Source: Argentina anserina (lineage: Eukaryota; Streptophyta; Magnoliopsida; Rosales; Rosaceae). From it: a DNA stretch of 64,000 bases. The notes beneath the pieces were generated by a model that saw only the letters and a list, made by a program, of their open reading frames with translations, did no database searches and was not told the origin of the DNA. Position numbers and translations under genes: made by a program. Positions 35,475-47,825 of this stretch are shown here, in pieces; position 1 is the first letter of the stretch, and every line of letters begins with the position of its first letter. Where the stretch lies: assembly GCF_933775445.1 (NCBI RefSeq), contig NC_065876.1:5952001-6016000 (forward strand), written 5' to 3'.

Positions 35475-37158
35475 TAGAACTAAAACATGATATAGAATAC
35501 TACGGATTTTTCTCTCCTCCTCTCCAAGGCACTCTTGCGTATTAGGGTTGGGTTTTTTGAGAGAAAACACATCTGTGCGGCACCGATCTTACTATGGTTG
35601 TGTCAGTAGCTTCCATGACTGCGCGTTTGACTTCCAGGCTCTCGTTCTCCAACAACGATGAGGAGATTGTTGATGTTGGCAATCTCAAACAGAAGAAGGG
35701 AGACTTTGTGGATCCTAGGTTTTACCTAGTTGGCAAGTTAAATACGACTAGGGCTACATCTTTCGATCAATTCTGTGGCGCGGTAAGATCGATGTGGAGG
35801 GTGAGCACACCGGTGGAAGTGCAAGCAAGGGAGGATCAATATTTGTTCATCTTCAGGACTGCGAAAGATAGAGATCGCGTGAAGAAGGTAGGTCCATGGG
35901 TGTTCCAGCATGCCATGATCCTCATCAATGACTATGATGGTTTCTTGGACCTGATGGTTGTCCCGCTTGATTTCGTTTGGATTTGGGTTGAGATTCGGGG
36001 ACTCCCACCGGCTCTTACGACAGTGCCGACGTCGCAATTGATTGGTGAAACCATTGGACACACTGTGTTGTAGGTGGAGGAGGCTTCGTTGGTTAGTGGT
36101 GTTCCTAGGGTTAGGGTTACTCTTCCATTGCATGCTCTTGTCCGCCTTGAACGTCGACTTCATATATCTCCAGTGAAGGTAGTTTGCATGGCGTATAAGT
36201 ATTTACATTTGCTGGGACGCTGCAGAACTTGCGCCATGATCAACCATGGGGAGCAGAGTTGTCCTCTTGTGATTGTGGCTGGGGCAGAGGAAGGCGCTGC
36301 ATCTCTGGATCCCCAACCAGGGTCCCCAATCCCTAGGGTGCCGGCTGAGGTTGGTCAGGGAGCTCTAAGCCCGATTAGGGCAACTATTGTGTCTCCTCCA
36401 ATCTCTGGGAGTATGAGGGTACAGATTCGGGTCCCAACTGCTGCTTCAAAGATGGAGAGGGTTTCTGGATCTCGGCGGCATCGTGGGGAGGAAGCATCCT
36501 CTGGAGGGAAGCGTAGTAGGTGTGATCGTGCTCTGGAAGTGGTGCACCTAACCCCTTACGAAGCTAGGGTTAGCAACGACTTCCTCGGGGAAGATTGTGC
36601 TTCGCTTGCCGGCGAAGCCGGGCCGCCCGCGGGGTCAGCAGAATAAGAACAAGAAGGTGGCCGCCCGACGTCTCAGCCCGGAGCTGGATGCTGAGCTGGG
36701 GATGACCCTGGCGGAGCTGCTGAGCGCACATGTGGACATGGGCTGAGTCAGTGAACATGGCTTTGGTGTGGATTCGGGGCAGGAGGTGAAGGTCCAAGCC
36801 CCGGAGGAAGATGAGGTCCTTGAGGAATGATTTCCTAGCCTAGTTAGGAAAGATCCTCTTTTGTGTTTTTTCTCTCTACTTCATTAACATTGAGAGTGCG
36901 CAAATTGATGCACTGGGCTTGATGTGTTAGTGTTTCTAGTCGTCAGGTTAGACATAAAGGAGTTACTATGCTTTAGCTTTGCTTTGGTTTTTTCGTTTTC
37001 GTTTCGGAGCTTTCAAACTTTTAGTTTGTTTAATAAGCGTGTTTCCCCACTTTCTTAGTGTACTGTGTATGAGAGGTGTCATGTCACCTCTTATATTTGA
37101 TCATTGTGGTAGTGGAAAGGCTTTGCCTAATGAAGTTATTTCATTCCCCTAAAAAAAA
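35475..37158 (+). mobile_element. LINE (L1-like) remnant lacking ORF2
   Basis: It contains a gag-like ORF1 followed directly by a 3' region of plant L1 type (AGGCTTTGCCTAATGAAG, then an A8 run at 37151-37158), with no endonuclease or reverse transcriptase between. A possible degenerate target duplication pairs GACGGTATATCT at 35461 with GACAGTATCT at 37159. It is either an internally deleted LINE or a non-autonomous derivative. The 5' limit is uncertain. Confidence 0.6.
35594..36646 (+). pseudogene. DUF4283 gag-like ORF1 with zinc knuckle, interrupted by a stop
   Basis: The first part (35594-36070) carries a DUF4283 domain: DPRFYLVGKLNTTRATSF, SMWR, LFIFRTAKDRDRV, GPWVF, then VWIWVEIRGLPP. 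A TAG at 36071-36073 interrupts it. The same frame continues (VEEASLVSGVPRVRVTLPL) to a zinc knuckle C-x2-C-x4-H-x4-C (CRTCAMINHGEQSC) and a low-complexity basic tail ending at 36646. In plant LINEs this protein packages RNA. The stop makes the copy non-functional unless read through. Confidence 0.8.
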
Positions 37159-37700
37159 GACAGTATCTAAAACCTTTGTAGATCCATGCACTAATCCGTG
37201 TTAGGGGATCTTGTCGGAATTTGTAACTGGTTTAAAATAGGTTGATGAATTGCTAGCTGAATTTTACATGGTGTAACTAAGAAAACTGATTCATGCACTT
37301 CAAGGTGATCAACTTATGGGCAAATGGCAAATCCCTTTAACTTGCTTTAGTACTTGACAAAAAGTTGGGCAGTTTCTTCAAGCTGTTCATCAGTCTTTCA
37401 AATAACAATACAATTAACACATACCCAGATTAGAAGGATACAAAAAACTTGATCTTTTATATATGAAATCTAATGTTTGTCCAATAATTTCAGCCAAAAT
37501 GCCTGCACATTAGTAAAGGTAAGCCTCAGCCAAGATTGGAAATGTTCTCTATCTGAAATGACAGAAACACACATAAAGATGAGAGGGACAACTAACCAAT
37601 CATTTGTGCCTGAAAGTAAAATTCTATGGTCTCAATCCTAGGCCTCCTAGCAACAAGTAGTATTCTCTGGTAAGAGCAATTGTAAACCTAACTATGGGGT
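37159..37700. other. spacer and 3' region of the following minus-strand gene
   Basis: AT-rich, with no coding potential beyond short frames. The last part is probably the 3' untranslated region of the membrane protein gene that ends at 37711. Confidence 0.4.
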
Positions 37701-37710
37701 AAAAATGGTT

Positions 37711-40700
37711 TCACTTGGATGCAAAAATAGCCTCCAAGTCTTTGTACAACCCTCTTGATTTTGATTTGGAATCACTGCCAGAAGACTTTTGAGATGAGCT
37801 CCCACTCCTTTTGCTGTTCCACAATCCACTCCATCTAGCTCTAGTATTACTGCTCGAAGGATCATCTGCAACTCCACTACTTCCTTCTTTACTGAAGCTA
37901 GACTTTGCCAGCTCTCTCAGCTGTTTTAGCCATGGTTTATCAGTTGAAGTGGAACCCTTACTCCCAGATCTCCGGTACTCAGAAAAGCTAGTATCCCTTG
38001 CTGCTCCCTCTGCCTGTTGCCTCGCTTGGAACTTGCTTTCCAAGTTATTGATCAAATTCCGCGGGATGAATAACAAGAGACAGCCAGTTGCCGCTAATTT
38101 CAAACCAGTTAAGAAGGAGCTCTCAGCTGGGTCCAGAAGCAATGTTTGTCTATACAATGCATACCATTCATTAATCATCTGTGGAATGTATCCAACTAAG
38201 AAAAGTATTATCATGAATATACCAAGTTTAGTCCTGTCACTGGCTGAAAATTCCTTCTCCAAGAGAACCAAGCAAGTTGCAAACAAACCTACTTCACTGG
38301 AAACTGAGATGATCTCAACCAATTGAACCTTTTTCTTGATAAATGGCTTCTTAAGAACGAGGAAGAAAAGTTGAAAAGAGGTTATGCACAATAAGGCAAC
38401 TGAAGGAGTTTTAGAATTCCATCTGTCCATATAGAGACCAGCCATGATCCCAACAGAAACCCTTTTCAAACATTCTAATAGCGTGTAGTATATTCTGAGT
38501 ATTCCAAACAGCTTCTGGATAAAAGGTGCTTCTGCGTCTTCTGTTTCATCATCAGAGTCAATAATACGCTCACCCCGCTTGCGAGCATTGCCCTCAGAAA
38601 TCTGAGAGAGCATGTATTTTGGAGGACCTCTCAGGTCTTCAAAGAGAGGGCCAAATATTATCAGATATACAGATCTTGGTTTTTCTTTCCACGTCCACTG
38701 ACCTCTTTTCCCTGGACCCAGTGTCACCCGGACAATCTCTTGAAACCAGAGATATTTCTGGCCTTCTTGATGTACTTCCTTGTATTGGAGTAACTTTCCA
38801 AACGAAATTCCAATAGAGAGGAATAGAAACAAGACTAACAGCAGAAAGGACGTGACAGCTAACAACAGACTGCCAACTATAACTCCAGATGGCGCTCCTC
38901 CTAAGACAATGCAAGTAAGCATTATTACTTTCCAGAAGTCATGAAAAGAGAGCAAGCAAGAATGTACATACACAACCTGCTGTATGCTTTAGAGTCTCTG
39001 GACATTAGTACCAATAGTGCATGTCATGTCTTTATTGGATCTTTACCAAAGCATAAGAAGTAAGAACTGTATAAGGTGGAAGATGTTTGAAAAGTACCTC
39101 TGACTAGTGCAGCGGAGGCCTCAAAAATACAAGGCAGTGCAAGAATTACAAGAAATATCTCAAATCTTGGGAATGTGAGTGCTCCATAACCGCTCTGTCT
39201 CTCAGAATTTTTCTTCCTCAGTTTCAGAATGAAAAGGAGTAAAACATGAACAAGGATCAAACTACCAATAATCACCACTAACCAGAACATGGTTCTATCG
39301 AAATTCCTCCACCTATAGGATAAAAATATTAATTATTCAAAAGGGTTGAAAGATTGTATGTTATCAATTATTAGGCCTTTTTGTAGTGTCATATATGGTT
39401 ATAAAATATGCATCCAGTTTACTTGCCTGTTTGAGTTATAAGAACTGGAGAGATATTCCGCTTCAGGTTTAAAATTTTCACCCTCCAACTGCAGAATGCA
39501 ACTACCATAAGTATATACATTTTATACTAATAAAAGCACCTATTTACAGGAAAAAAAATCATAATTATCACCTCAAAAAACGTTCTGTATTCCATTGGAG
39601 TAAGTGGCAAGCCATATAATGAAGCAACCTTATGAGAACTTTCTTCTTCTAGTTGCGTGGTTTCAGTAATGTATGACGACGAGCTGCTGTAAGGACTTAA
39701 GGCTTGGAAGTTTTCCCCAGCTTCCCATGGGAGATTAAAGTAAGGAATACTCCATTGTAAACGCCTTGCAAATTCGTAGTAGTCAACTGGCAATGTAACT
39801 GCCAACCATCTAGAGAATCCAAAGATTTGAATATGACAAGCAATTCTCTGGACAAGAGTAAAACACAGGACTTAGTTAATTTAGCAATTATAGACAGGCG
39901 GTCAATAAGGGAACTGTCTGTTGTTTATATTAGTCCTACCCAGATAAGGACTAAATGATGCCACAGGACGGTCACTGTGTACAAGGTCTTAAAACGTTTC
40001 AATATACCAAATATGATTTCTAGAAATCCCATCCAGACTATCTTAAGGCATAAAAAAGAAAAGTTTTGGTGCCATACAAAAAGATTTCTTGCTGGATGAG
40101 ATGCCAATGAAGATGCTCTCTTAAATGTCCAAAGGGATTGAAGGCTTGCAGTTGAAATAGAAAGCAGCCCCGCAGTTATGGATGTCAATGCAAAAAGAGC
40201 AGTCACAAATGCAGATAGCACAGAAGATATCATGGGCACTGAATCTGCAATTAGCCATATATTAAGTCATTAAATAACTGGGCATCCACATCTCTAGATG
40301 AAGATCCTTTAGATTCACACACCATACAGTTGCTATGCTAATAACAACTAAAAATAGAAAATAGATGAGGAACAAAAAAAATTTCTTACAGTGTGATACT
40401 CGAAGAACATTGGATGCTAGATTTTTGTTTCCAGCAACATCCCCAGATACGTTTTCAGGAACGTTAACTGAAACACTATCATTAATCGCTTCTATGTTGA
40501 CAGCGTACATACTCCTACTTATTTCATGAAAACTGTAGAATAGTAAAGATTCTCTTAGGATGAACAAAATAAACGTCATAATATATTGTTAGGCCTCTAT
40601 ATGTAGGAGGAACTTGCAAAGAGAAATTACTTGCCTCTGTAAATGCCCTCCTGAGAGTGCTAAAGAAGAAGAGTTGAAACCAAATACAGGCTTCATGAAT

Positions 40701-43055
40701 TTTATTAATATGGAAATACGGTGTTCTCTTGTTCTCATGCTTGAAGTTGTACTCAACTTGACCGCAGGCCTTTGAGAATCTAATACAGTAGAAAAAAATC
40801 AAGTATTAATTTTGTCTACTCGCATTCAAAACTTTACTGTATGCCAAAAAAAAACAATAATTTCATGTTTCATTTCAACATTTTTAACATTTCAATAAGA
40901 GGAAAAATATTCATACCAAAAAGGAAAGTTGCAGGTGAAATTGGAGAAACTGGAGTCCCTTGTCTGGTTATTATCAAATTTGAATTGACGCTCACCGTTA
41001 TTATAGCAATGCTAGGTATGTTTGAGACCTGAAACAATTTCAGGCAATGGGCACATAAGGATTAGAGGAGGTCGGTCTATTATTTATCGAGACTTAGACA
41101 TATCAAGACAAACTAACCACAAAGCCAAATCTGCGATTCCCCAAGTTTTTTGTGCTATCCGGTGAAAGTAAGCCCTGACTAATGTTGATAGACTTCAAAA
41201 TTTGTGCAGATGTATTCAGGACAGGTTCTGAGAAATATAGATAAATCTTTAGGTTATTATGATTATTAGTCGCCTGCACTGTTCGAGTTTCACCATTCAG
41301 CTGAAGTAGTGTTTCAGGAATATGAATCCTCAGGTTGGAAAAGACAGGTCTTCTATCTGTAAAATTAATCCATAAAAGAGAAAACACTGACATCAATCAG
41401 TCATGTATCCAATTGTGACGAGGGAAAAAACTTGCTAAGGAATAAATAAAAATTAACTGAATTTATCACTCTTTTGATAATCCTCTAATAATATAGGAAT
41501 GAACAAAAGGACTCACCAATACGTACAAACAAACGCGAATTTTCGGTTCTTACAAATCTGTTTCCAGCAATATCGGAGCAGAAATTCCTATCCATTACCA
41601 GTGTTACTCGTTCATATTGAACAGAAGATGATAAACCCACAACAAGAGAATATTTGAGGTTTGGCTCCAGAATATTGAGTGAAGATGGTATGACTTGACC
41701 AGAACCATAGACTAGCAGCTGCAGACATTCAATAGATATAGATCTATTAAATTTCTTTTATTAGAGGTCCCAAACAAATTTCCACTTGAGCTGAAAGAGG
41801 GGGTAATTAAAGGTCATAGTGATCTTAACAATACAACCCCATTTACATTAACAACCGTGACATAGTACTTGTACTGTTGTGCAATATCTTTATAATTATC
41901 AAATCAAATATTCTGAGAAATGAATGTCCAGTAGAGGTTGCAGGAAATCATCACCAAAGCTCATCATAATCATATCGGCACAGAACAGAACATGCTGAAA
42001 AGTCTAGAGTAGCATAAAAATAAAATAATCTAACTAGCACCTACTCACGTTGCAGGTATTCACAGACGAGCATTCAAATCCTCCTCCGCTGATGCAGGAT
42101 TCACTGAAAGTAATATTTACCGATACATTTGTGGCAGTTGTGAAAGATCTAGAGGCAGTAACAGATGCTGTTGGGGGTACAGTATCTGCAGAAAGATCCA
42201 AAGGAAAACTCCAATTTTAAGGTTTGCCATTTTCCCCACATTACATTTACATAACGAATTAACAATCACTGTAATAAACTTCTTTTTACAGAAACATGCA
42301 TTATACAGGTTTGAAAAGTACACTAATTGAGAATTGAGATATATACACCAAAAAATAGAAAAAGAGAATTAAAGATAGAAGAAGGGTTCCTAACCAACAG
42401 TCCAATTATAGGAGGCACAACCAACTCCTTGAGTCCCATTGGTCCAGACCTCAAATGTATGCTTTCCATCCTGCAATCCTGAGTATAAAGCTTTTCCAGT
42501 TCCACAGTTCGAACCAATGCCATCATCTAGCTGCAACATAGAAGAACCACGAGCTCTTCAATTTTAACATGCAATGCCTAAAAACAAAGGGTTCCTTGCT
42601 ATCAGGAGAATTCATAGGTAGATAAGCTGGGCTACTCAAAAGAGGAAATCTTTAATAGAAAGAAAGAAGATCTTCATCTGGTAAAATGGTTAGGTAGCTG
42701 ATGGTAATTTGTTGCTGGGTAAAAATCATTAATTTCCTTGAGAAATGCATTAGTAGATATGCCACTATGCCAGGCACTGTAAAACACACACCAAATTCAA
42801 AGATGAAGTCAATTTAGCTTCAAGAAATTGCAGAGTTTGACACACCTTGCAACTGAAACTGCAATTGCTGCATGTGGTAGCATTCCCACCAAGCAAAGCT
42901 TCAAATGCAAATGTGGCTGAGTTCAGATGAGAAAATGCATGAGGAGCTTTCAAGAACTTAAGAGAGACTTCTAAACTATCACACTGTGCTTCTAGGCACA
43001 AAACTGAGTAAACCCAAAGAAGCAAAGCAGCCCAGGGAACGCTAAGCAAACCCAT
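37711..43055 (-). CDS. large plant membrane protein with Ig-like ectodomain repeats and multi-pass C-terminus
   Basis: Function unknown to me. Thirteen exons join in frame for 1123 aa: 42846-43055, 42395-42530, 42049-42185, 41517-41718, 41118-41356, 40917-41028, 40635-40779, 40390-40532, 39940-40244, 39572-39847, 39427-39488, 39098-39312, 37711-38900. It begins with a signal peptide (MGLLSVPWAALLLWVYSVLC) and a Cys-rich segment (TTCSNCSFSC). Next come repeated beta-sandwich-like units (DGKHTFEVW; VPPTASVTASRSFTTATNVS; RRPVFSNLRIHIPETLLQL; DSQRPAVKLSTTSS) resembling bacterial-type Ig-like domains. At least eight hydrophobic segments follow, such as VLSAFVTALFALTSI, FWLVVIIGSLILVHVLLLF and FEIFLVILALPCIFEASAAL. 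The tail is cytoplasmic and Ser-rich. Two introns (donors at 40634 and 39426) must use GC at the 5' site to keep frame. An endomembrane or cell-surface sensor or channel role is speculation. Confidence 0.9.
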
Positions 43056-45340
43056 CTCAGATGAAGTCTCAAATATCAGAAGTGTAGACTCTAAAGTCTG
43101 ACATCTACACGAAAATGCTCATTTTGGGGGATTGTCCAAAGAAAAACAGGGTATCATACAAAAGTGGTGCAAGTGTATGTTAGAGAGAGGAGGGAGAGAG
43201 ACGTTAGAAAAATAATGGAGGTGGAAGGACTTAGCAGGATAGGTTAGGCTGTTTAGTGGTAGATGAACCTTCAGATAAAATCACAAAACACAGTGAACTA
43301 GAATAGTTGGTATATCTCTCATTACAAGTGTAGATAAGAGAGAGGTAGAGCTGATAGAGACATGAGAGAGAAGAATCATCAGCTATTCTAGGCTATAAAT
43401 AGTTCAAGGTGGGTTCATTAATCAAAATCTAGGACATTAAATTTTCAAGTGGGCTCCTCCTAAACCAAGAATCAATATTGTTATACCAATTGTGATGTTG
43501 AACTGTCTAAGCTTAAGGAAGATTACAGTGCTGGAAATCTTTGAGGTTATAGATGTGATATGGAGATTTCAAAATGGATGAACAGACCTCCTTTAAGTAT
43601 GTCCTAAATCCTTGACACTTAAAAGAGCCAAGAAACTAATTGTGCAGAACATTATGTTTGCACCCAGACAATCTTCTTATTCATTAGGGAGCCAGAAAAA
43701 AAAACCTGAAAGAGAAATTAATTGGGGTGAAAGACTTGAGTTTTACATTAGTGAGCTTAATCCTCTCACTATAGGAATTCGTCTATGGTGCAGCGCTGCA
43801 TACCATACATACCGAATCGGACGGTAAATAGAGTGTGTCTTAAAATGCATGTAGAGTCCGTAGGATATATAAATGGTGGATTAAATGTATGTATGATATG
43901 CTGCACTGTATAATTTCTCTATTTTGGATGAAAAAATAGATAAAAAATTCACGTGCATGTACAGCAAGAGCTTCAAGGACAAAGACCCGTGTTATACTTT
44001 TCAGAACTTTATAATTTTACTGCTCCATAATATTTAATGTAGCTCCAATTATGAAGCAGATCTTGTCCAGCCATCCCACTTGACTCGCCAATTTGATAAG
44101 TATGTTTTAGCAAGTCCAACACCATTTTGTTCTCTTCATGATTGATCATCACATACATTTTGATCAAATTCTTCATATAGATCAGGTTTCCACATTGTTT
44201 TTGAAGGATAGGAAGAAATAGATAGATATGATTCTCATAAGATAAATAAAAAAAGTTCATCTGAGTAATATCTTTGTGGTGATAACTAATAAGTAATTGT
44301 CGTAAGCCTTGTGAAACCTTGTGCGGCAAGGGGAGTAAGGATACGGTCTACAACAACTCATCTTCAATGCACACAAAAAAACAGATTGGGCAACTCCATT
44401 CCCTCCCAATATAACCATCATTAAGATCCAAATTCTGATATTTTTTGGACCAAGCAAAGGCTCATTGATTTAACAACATTATTTGTTCCTATGTATGTTT
44501 TCTACTGCAATTTTCAAAAAGAGGGGGTAGAAAATTTGCTTATGGGACCATAGGCTTCATTAACCTCAAAGAAATTCAATGAAGACAGAAATTGATGCCG
44601 TCTTCTTGTGGTTTACTTTAGTCCCCACAAGCATGGAATATATGGTGAAGACAACATATACGAACCACAGCGATAGCAACTGCACTGCTGGTATGGAATG
44701 AGATATGAGGATTACGGAAGCTCAACCTCATAAACATTATCTATCCCCTCTCAAATAGAACAACGAATCGATCAAAATAGGACGTGCCAAGAAAATGTGA
44801 CAAAACAAATGAATAATCCTTCGACCTATTCCCTCTCCTAGTCTTTCTTTAGTAGTTTAATTAGCTCGTTGTATGTATGATTAAAATTGGGTTAATCCAA
44901 ATGAAATTATGAAAGATTTAGGTACCAGTTTAACGAGGAGCTCTAGTTTCATTGAAAGTTGCCCAAATGCTCAACAGCTTTAGGATCATTAGAAGGTCAA
45001 CTCCAAATCCAGGTGACCCAAGACCAAATTTGTATTTGTTTACAGAAGTTAAGGTAGTAGTAAAACCAGGACCCCTGTTTCATGGGTTAATTGTTTAATA
45101 CATAGCCAAATTCCAGAACAAGAATTACTTGAAGCAATTAATAGAAAAACGATGAGCATTGGTACCGTGATTACTGCATAAACCCGTGTTCCGATGGGTT
45201 GTGTTGCTCTTCAAGCTTAGAAAATAGTAAGCATGATAAATTGTTTAACCTTTTACGTAACCATAACTTGAAGTTTCGAGGAGTAACGCATACCTAACCA
45301 AGTGCAAATGCGGAATCCTCAAAATAGAATCCATGATTCC
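43056..45340. other. spacer between two minus-strand genes
   Basis: The first 350 bases are the probable leader and promoter of the membrane protein gene (purine-rich, with a TATTTATAG motif near 43394 on the minus strand). The rest is AT-rich with a small inverted-repeat element at 43788-43908. The minus-strand frames at 44009-44457 show no domain and I do not call them. Confidence 0.4.
43788..43908. repeat. small inverted-repeat element of about 120 bp
   Basis: The left arm GTGCAGCGCTGCATACCATA (43788-43807) pairs with the right arm that reads CATACATTTAATCC backward into TATGATATGCTGCACTG, ending at 43908. The arms match over about 22 bases with few differences around a loop of about 75 bp. 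It could be a miniature element or a hairpin-forming remnant; no target duplication was identified. Confidence 0.55.
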
Positions 45341-45360
45341 CAATTGAACTAGAGATGTGA

Positions 45361-46565
45361 TCAAAGCACAATGTCTTGGTGCAACTTCAAATCACTTTCG
45401 GGCATCCATATCCGAAGAAGCCGGTCATAAAATGAGCAGGTAGCTACTAAAGTGATATTTCCTTTGCCTTCATGGAACGATTCCTCTCTATGCCAATCAG
45501 CACCATATGCCAGTGACTTGTGCTTGGTGTATGTTTCAATGACTTCAGTTTTACCACCAGTAATATTGACAATAGAAAAGCCATTGTGCATACAAGCAGC
45601 CAAGACTAGACCGCTTACGAATGGATGGTATTTGATTCTCCAGACTCCTCCTCCCAAACAAGTAGACGTTTCATTGACTGGTTTAGAAATTGATCTCACA
45701 TCCCACACCCTTAGATACTCATCGTAGCTACCAGTAAGCATGATATTGGGGTCATTAGGGTCTTTGGCTATGCAAGTAACTCCCATTGTATGGACCTTGG
45801 AGTTCTGAAATGCCAACTTAGAAGGACCATCTCGCAAATCCCAGCATTTGAATTTGCAGTCATCTGAGCCGGTGTATACTAACTGGGGCTGGTGGATGTC
45901 AAAACAAGTCGTCCAAACCTCAAAATCATGAGCTTTCCATATTTCTTGTGTCTCAAGTTGGGATTCCGCAATAGAAACTATTGATAAAGAACCATCCGAA
46001 AGCCCCACAGAGGCAGCTGTGGCTGAAGGGTTCCAGTCCAGGAAAAGGCACATGGAAGAAGTGATCTTTTCATCAGCTATCTCTCTCAAAGACAACCCTG
46101 CACCAAAATTTTAATAAAACCTGATTAAAAAGAGCAGCGATTGCAAAGAAAGTTTAGAGCTTTGCTAATATATCAGTTCAAACTTCTACCAAGCTAAATA
46201 TGATCACCTACACACGATATTGGCTTTGAACATTATGTCTTACCATTTTCTTCATCTGAAGAGCACCTGAGACTGTGAACTCTCAAGCAACCATCAGCAT
46301 CAGCTACAGCCAGAAGAGGATCACTACAATCTCCAACTGGGTTCCACTTTACATCAAAGATTCCTGCCGTCTCAATGCGGTGACACAAATCCAGGCGAAC
46401 CGTGTCAGCATCAACACTGAAAAGCGATATGCTTCCTGCTCGGCTAGGCTGATCACCCTCTTGCAATGTGTAAGTTGAAGCTGCCAAAACATGGCGATAC
46501 GATTCGTGGGGACAAAACTCTACCGCATCGGCATTGCCCTCTAAATGACAATGCGCCACATCCAT
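45361..46565 (-). CDS. DPH7: diphthine methyltransferase homolog DPH7 (WD40)
   Basis: DPH7 removes the methyl ester from the methylated diphthine intermediate on eEF2 during diphthamide synthesis, allowing the final amidation by DPH6; it acts in the cytosol. Two exons (46244-46565 and 45361-46097) join in frame for 352 aa. The start MDVAHCHLEGNADAVEFCPH is typical of plant DPH7; upstream in-frame codons to 46583 contain no ATG. WD40 repeats are visible through KCWDLRDG, RVWDVRS and LLRIWMPES, with DVKWNP, TGSDDCKFK and LTGSYDEYLRVWD blades between. A non-coding leader exon probably ends at about 46785 (AACG|GTAAAA). No breaks were seen. By memory it corresponds to Arabidopsis At5g63010. Confidence 0.93.
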
Positions 46566-46599
46566 TCCTGGTTTAAGCTTCAAACTGATTAGAATGCAA

Positions 46600-47300
46600 T
46601 TTCACTTAGACATTATGTCAAACACCTTATGGGCACAGTCAAAAATAAAAGTATGGATTTGACTCAACACAAGTCTCAAATTCAAATGGGTATTGTAAGA
46701 TAGATGAATATAAGCTTAAGCTTGATGTATTATTAACAGAGGAAAGGAATCACAGATTTGGCCAAGAAAGAGGAAGATGATATTTTACCGTTGTTCGCTG
46801 GCGACTTGGCGGTTGTTAACTGGAAAAAAAAGGCGGGTATTGAGTCTGTGGGCTAAATAGACCAGAGGCGGCTATTAATTGAGCCCATTGTTAATAGTCT
46901 ATGAAAGGAAGTCCAATCAGCCCAATCTTTTCAACTCACAGATTTGGCTCAATCCCTCAAATCGTACTCTAAAGAAAATTGCCGAGTTCATATCTTCTTT
47001 CGGCGATATCATAGTAAAGCAAAGAGTTTTTTTTTTTTTTAAGACAAACATACTGTGTTTTATAAATTTCTCTGTGGTCTGAATAGTCATTACATACTCT
47101 TCCGTTATGACAAAGCACATACAAGATGTTATGAGCAAAAACTCAAATGTAGCATGCGTCATAGAAGTATTTTTTTAACATTAAGCTCAATTATTCCTAA
47201 GATTTGCCTAGTCTACGACTTTTACAAGCATAATAATAGGCAACAAAGTAACTAAACTAAAACATTAGGTTTAGACCCAGACGTAAAACTCATGCCTAAA
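46600..47300. other. DPH7 upstream region
   Basis: This includes the inferred leader exon near 46785-46820 and, on the minus strand, AGCCCA and TGGGCT-type sites at about 46848-46892 that often drive translation-related genes. The rest is AT-rich with a T run at 47028-47040. Confidence 0.4.
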
Positions 47301-47307
47301 ACCCATT

Positions 47308-47715
47308 TTATGTAACCCTAGGTAAGGATTGTAGCTTGGCCGTCTTCAACCCTAGCCGCACCCAACCATCACCCATGGCCAGCCAAGGAGGCAAACTGGC
47401 ATTGGTTATGGCTCTTCTGATTCGTTTGAATCGGTTTCCATCATACCTAAGCAGATTTGAATGCTGCCTCATAGGTAGATTGTTGTCAAGAAGTGTGGTG
47501 GTATTCTTCAATCTGATCTCACCACCACCACCACTAAGGAACCCAGGATCGTCCTTCAATATAGCATCGTGAATCTTCTTTGGGTAAACTTGAGAAAGAA
47601 AAGAGTTTGGGTCAAAGGAAGAGATGAAGAATTGGCTGGAAAGGAGGAGAGATGGGGATTGCAAATGGTTTGATTCATAGTATTGATTATATAGGTGGAG
47701 AGATAGAAGAAGCAT
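47308..47715 (-). CDS. small uncharacterised protein (135 aa)
   Basis: I do not recognise this protein. The frame is open from 47784, but its first ATG is at 47715, giving 135 aa. A TATA-like CTATATATTTGC sits on the minus strand at about 47768-47780, some 55 bases upstream, a plausible promoter position for this start. The N-terminus is hydrophobic and Ser-rich (MLLLSLHLYNQYYESNHLQS). The middle has VYPKKIHDAILKDDPGF, a GGGG turn and a basic segment (RYDGNRFKRIRRAI); the C-terminus is LPPWLAMGDGWVRLGLKTAK. There is no transmembrane helix beyond the N-terminal segment and no catalytic motif. Balanced composition and a matching promoter support a real gene, but nothing else does. Confidence 0.4.
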   Translation of the reverse strand: MLLLSLHLYNQYYESNHLQSPSLLLSSQFFISSFDPNSFLSQVYPKKIHDAILKDDPGFLSGGGGEIRLKNTTTLLDNNLPMRQHSNLLRYDGNRFKRIRRAITNASLPPWLAMGDGWVRLGLKTAKLQSLPRVT

Positions 47716-47825
47716 TAATAAACACTCCAATAGGAAGAAACTAGGGTTTCCCACAGTAGGGGAGGCAGCAAATATATAGGACACCTGACATGCAAAGATT
47801 GCTGGAAATATGCCTCATCATTTAG

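Noticed and set aside
44009..44457. Minus-strand frames between the membrane protein and DPH7 genes
   Set aside because: No known motif, unclear start, AT-rich composition.
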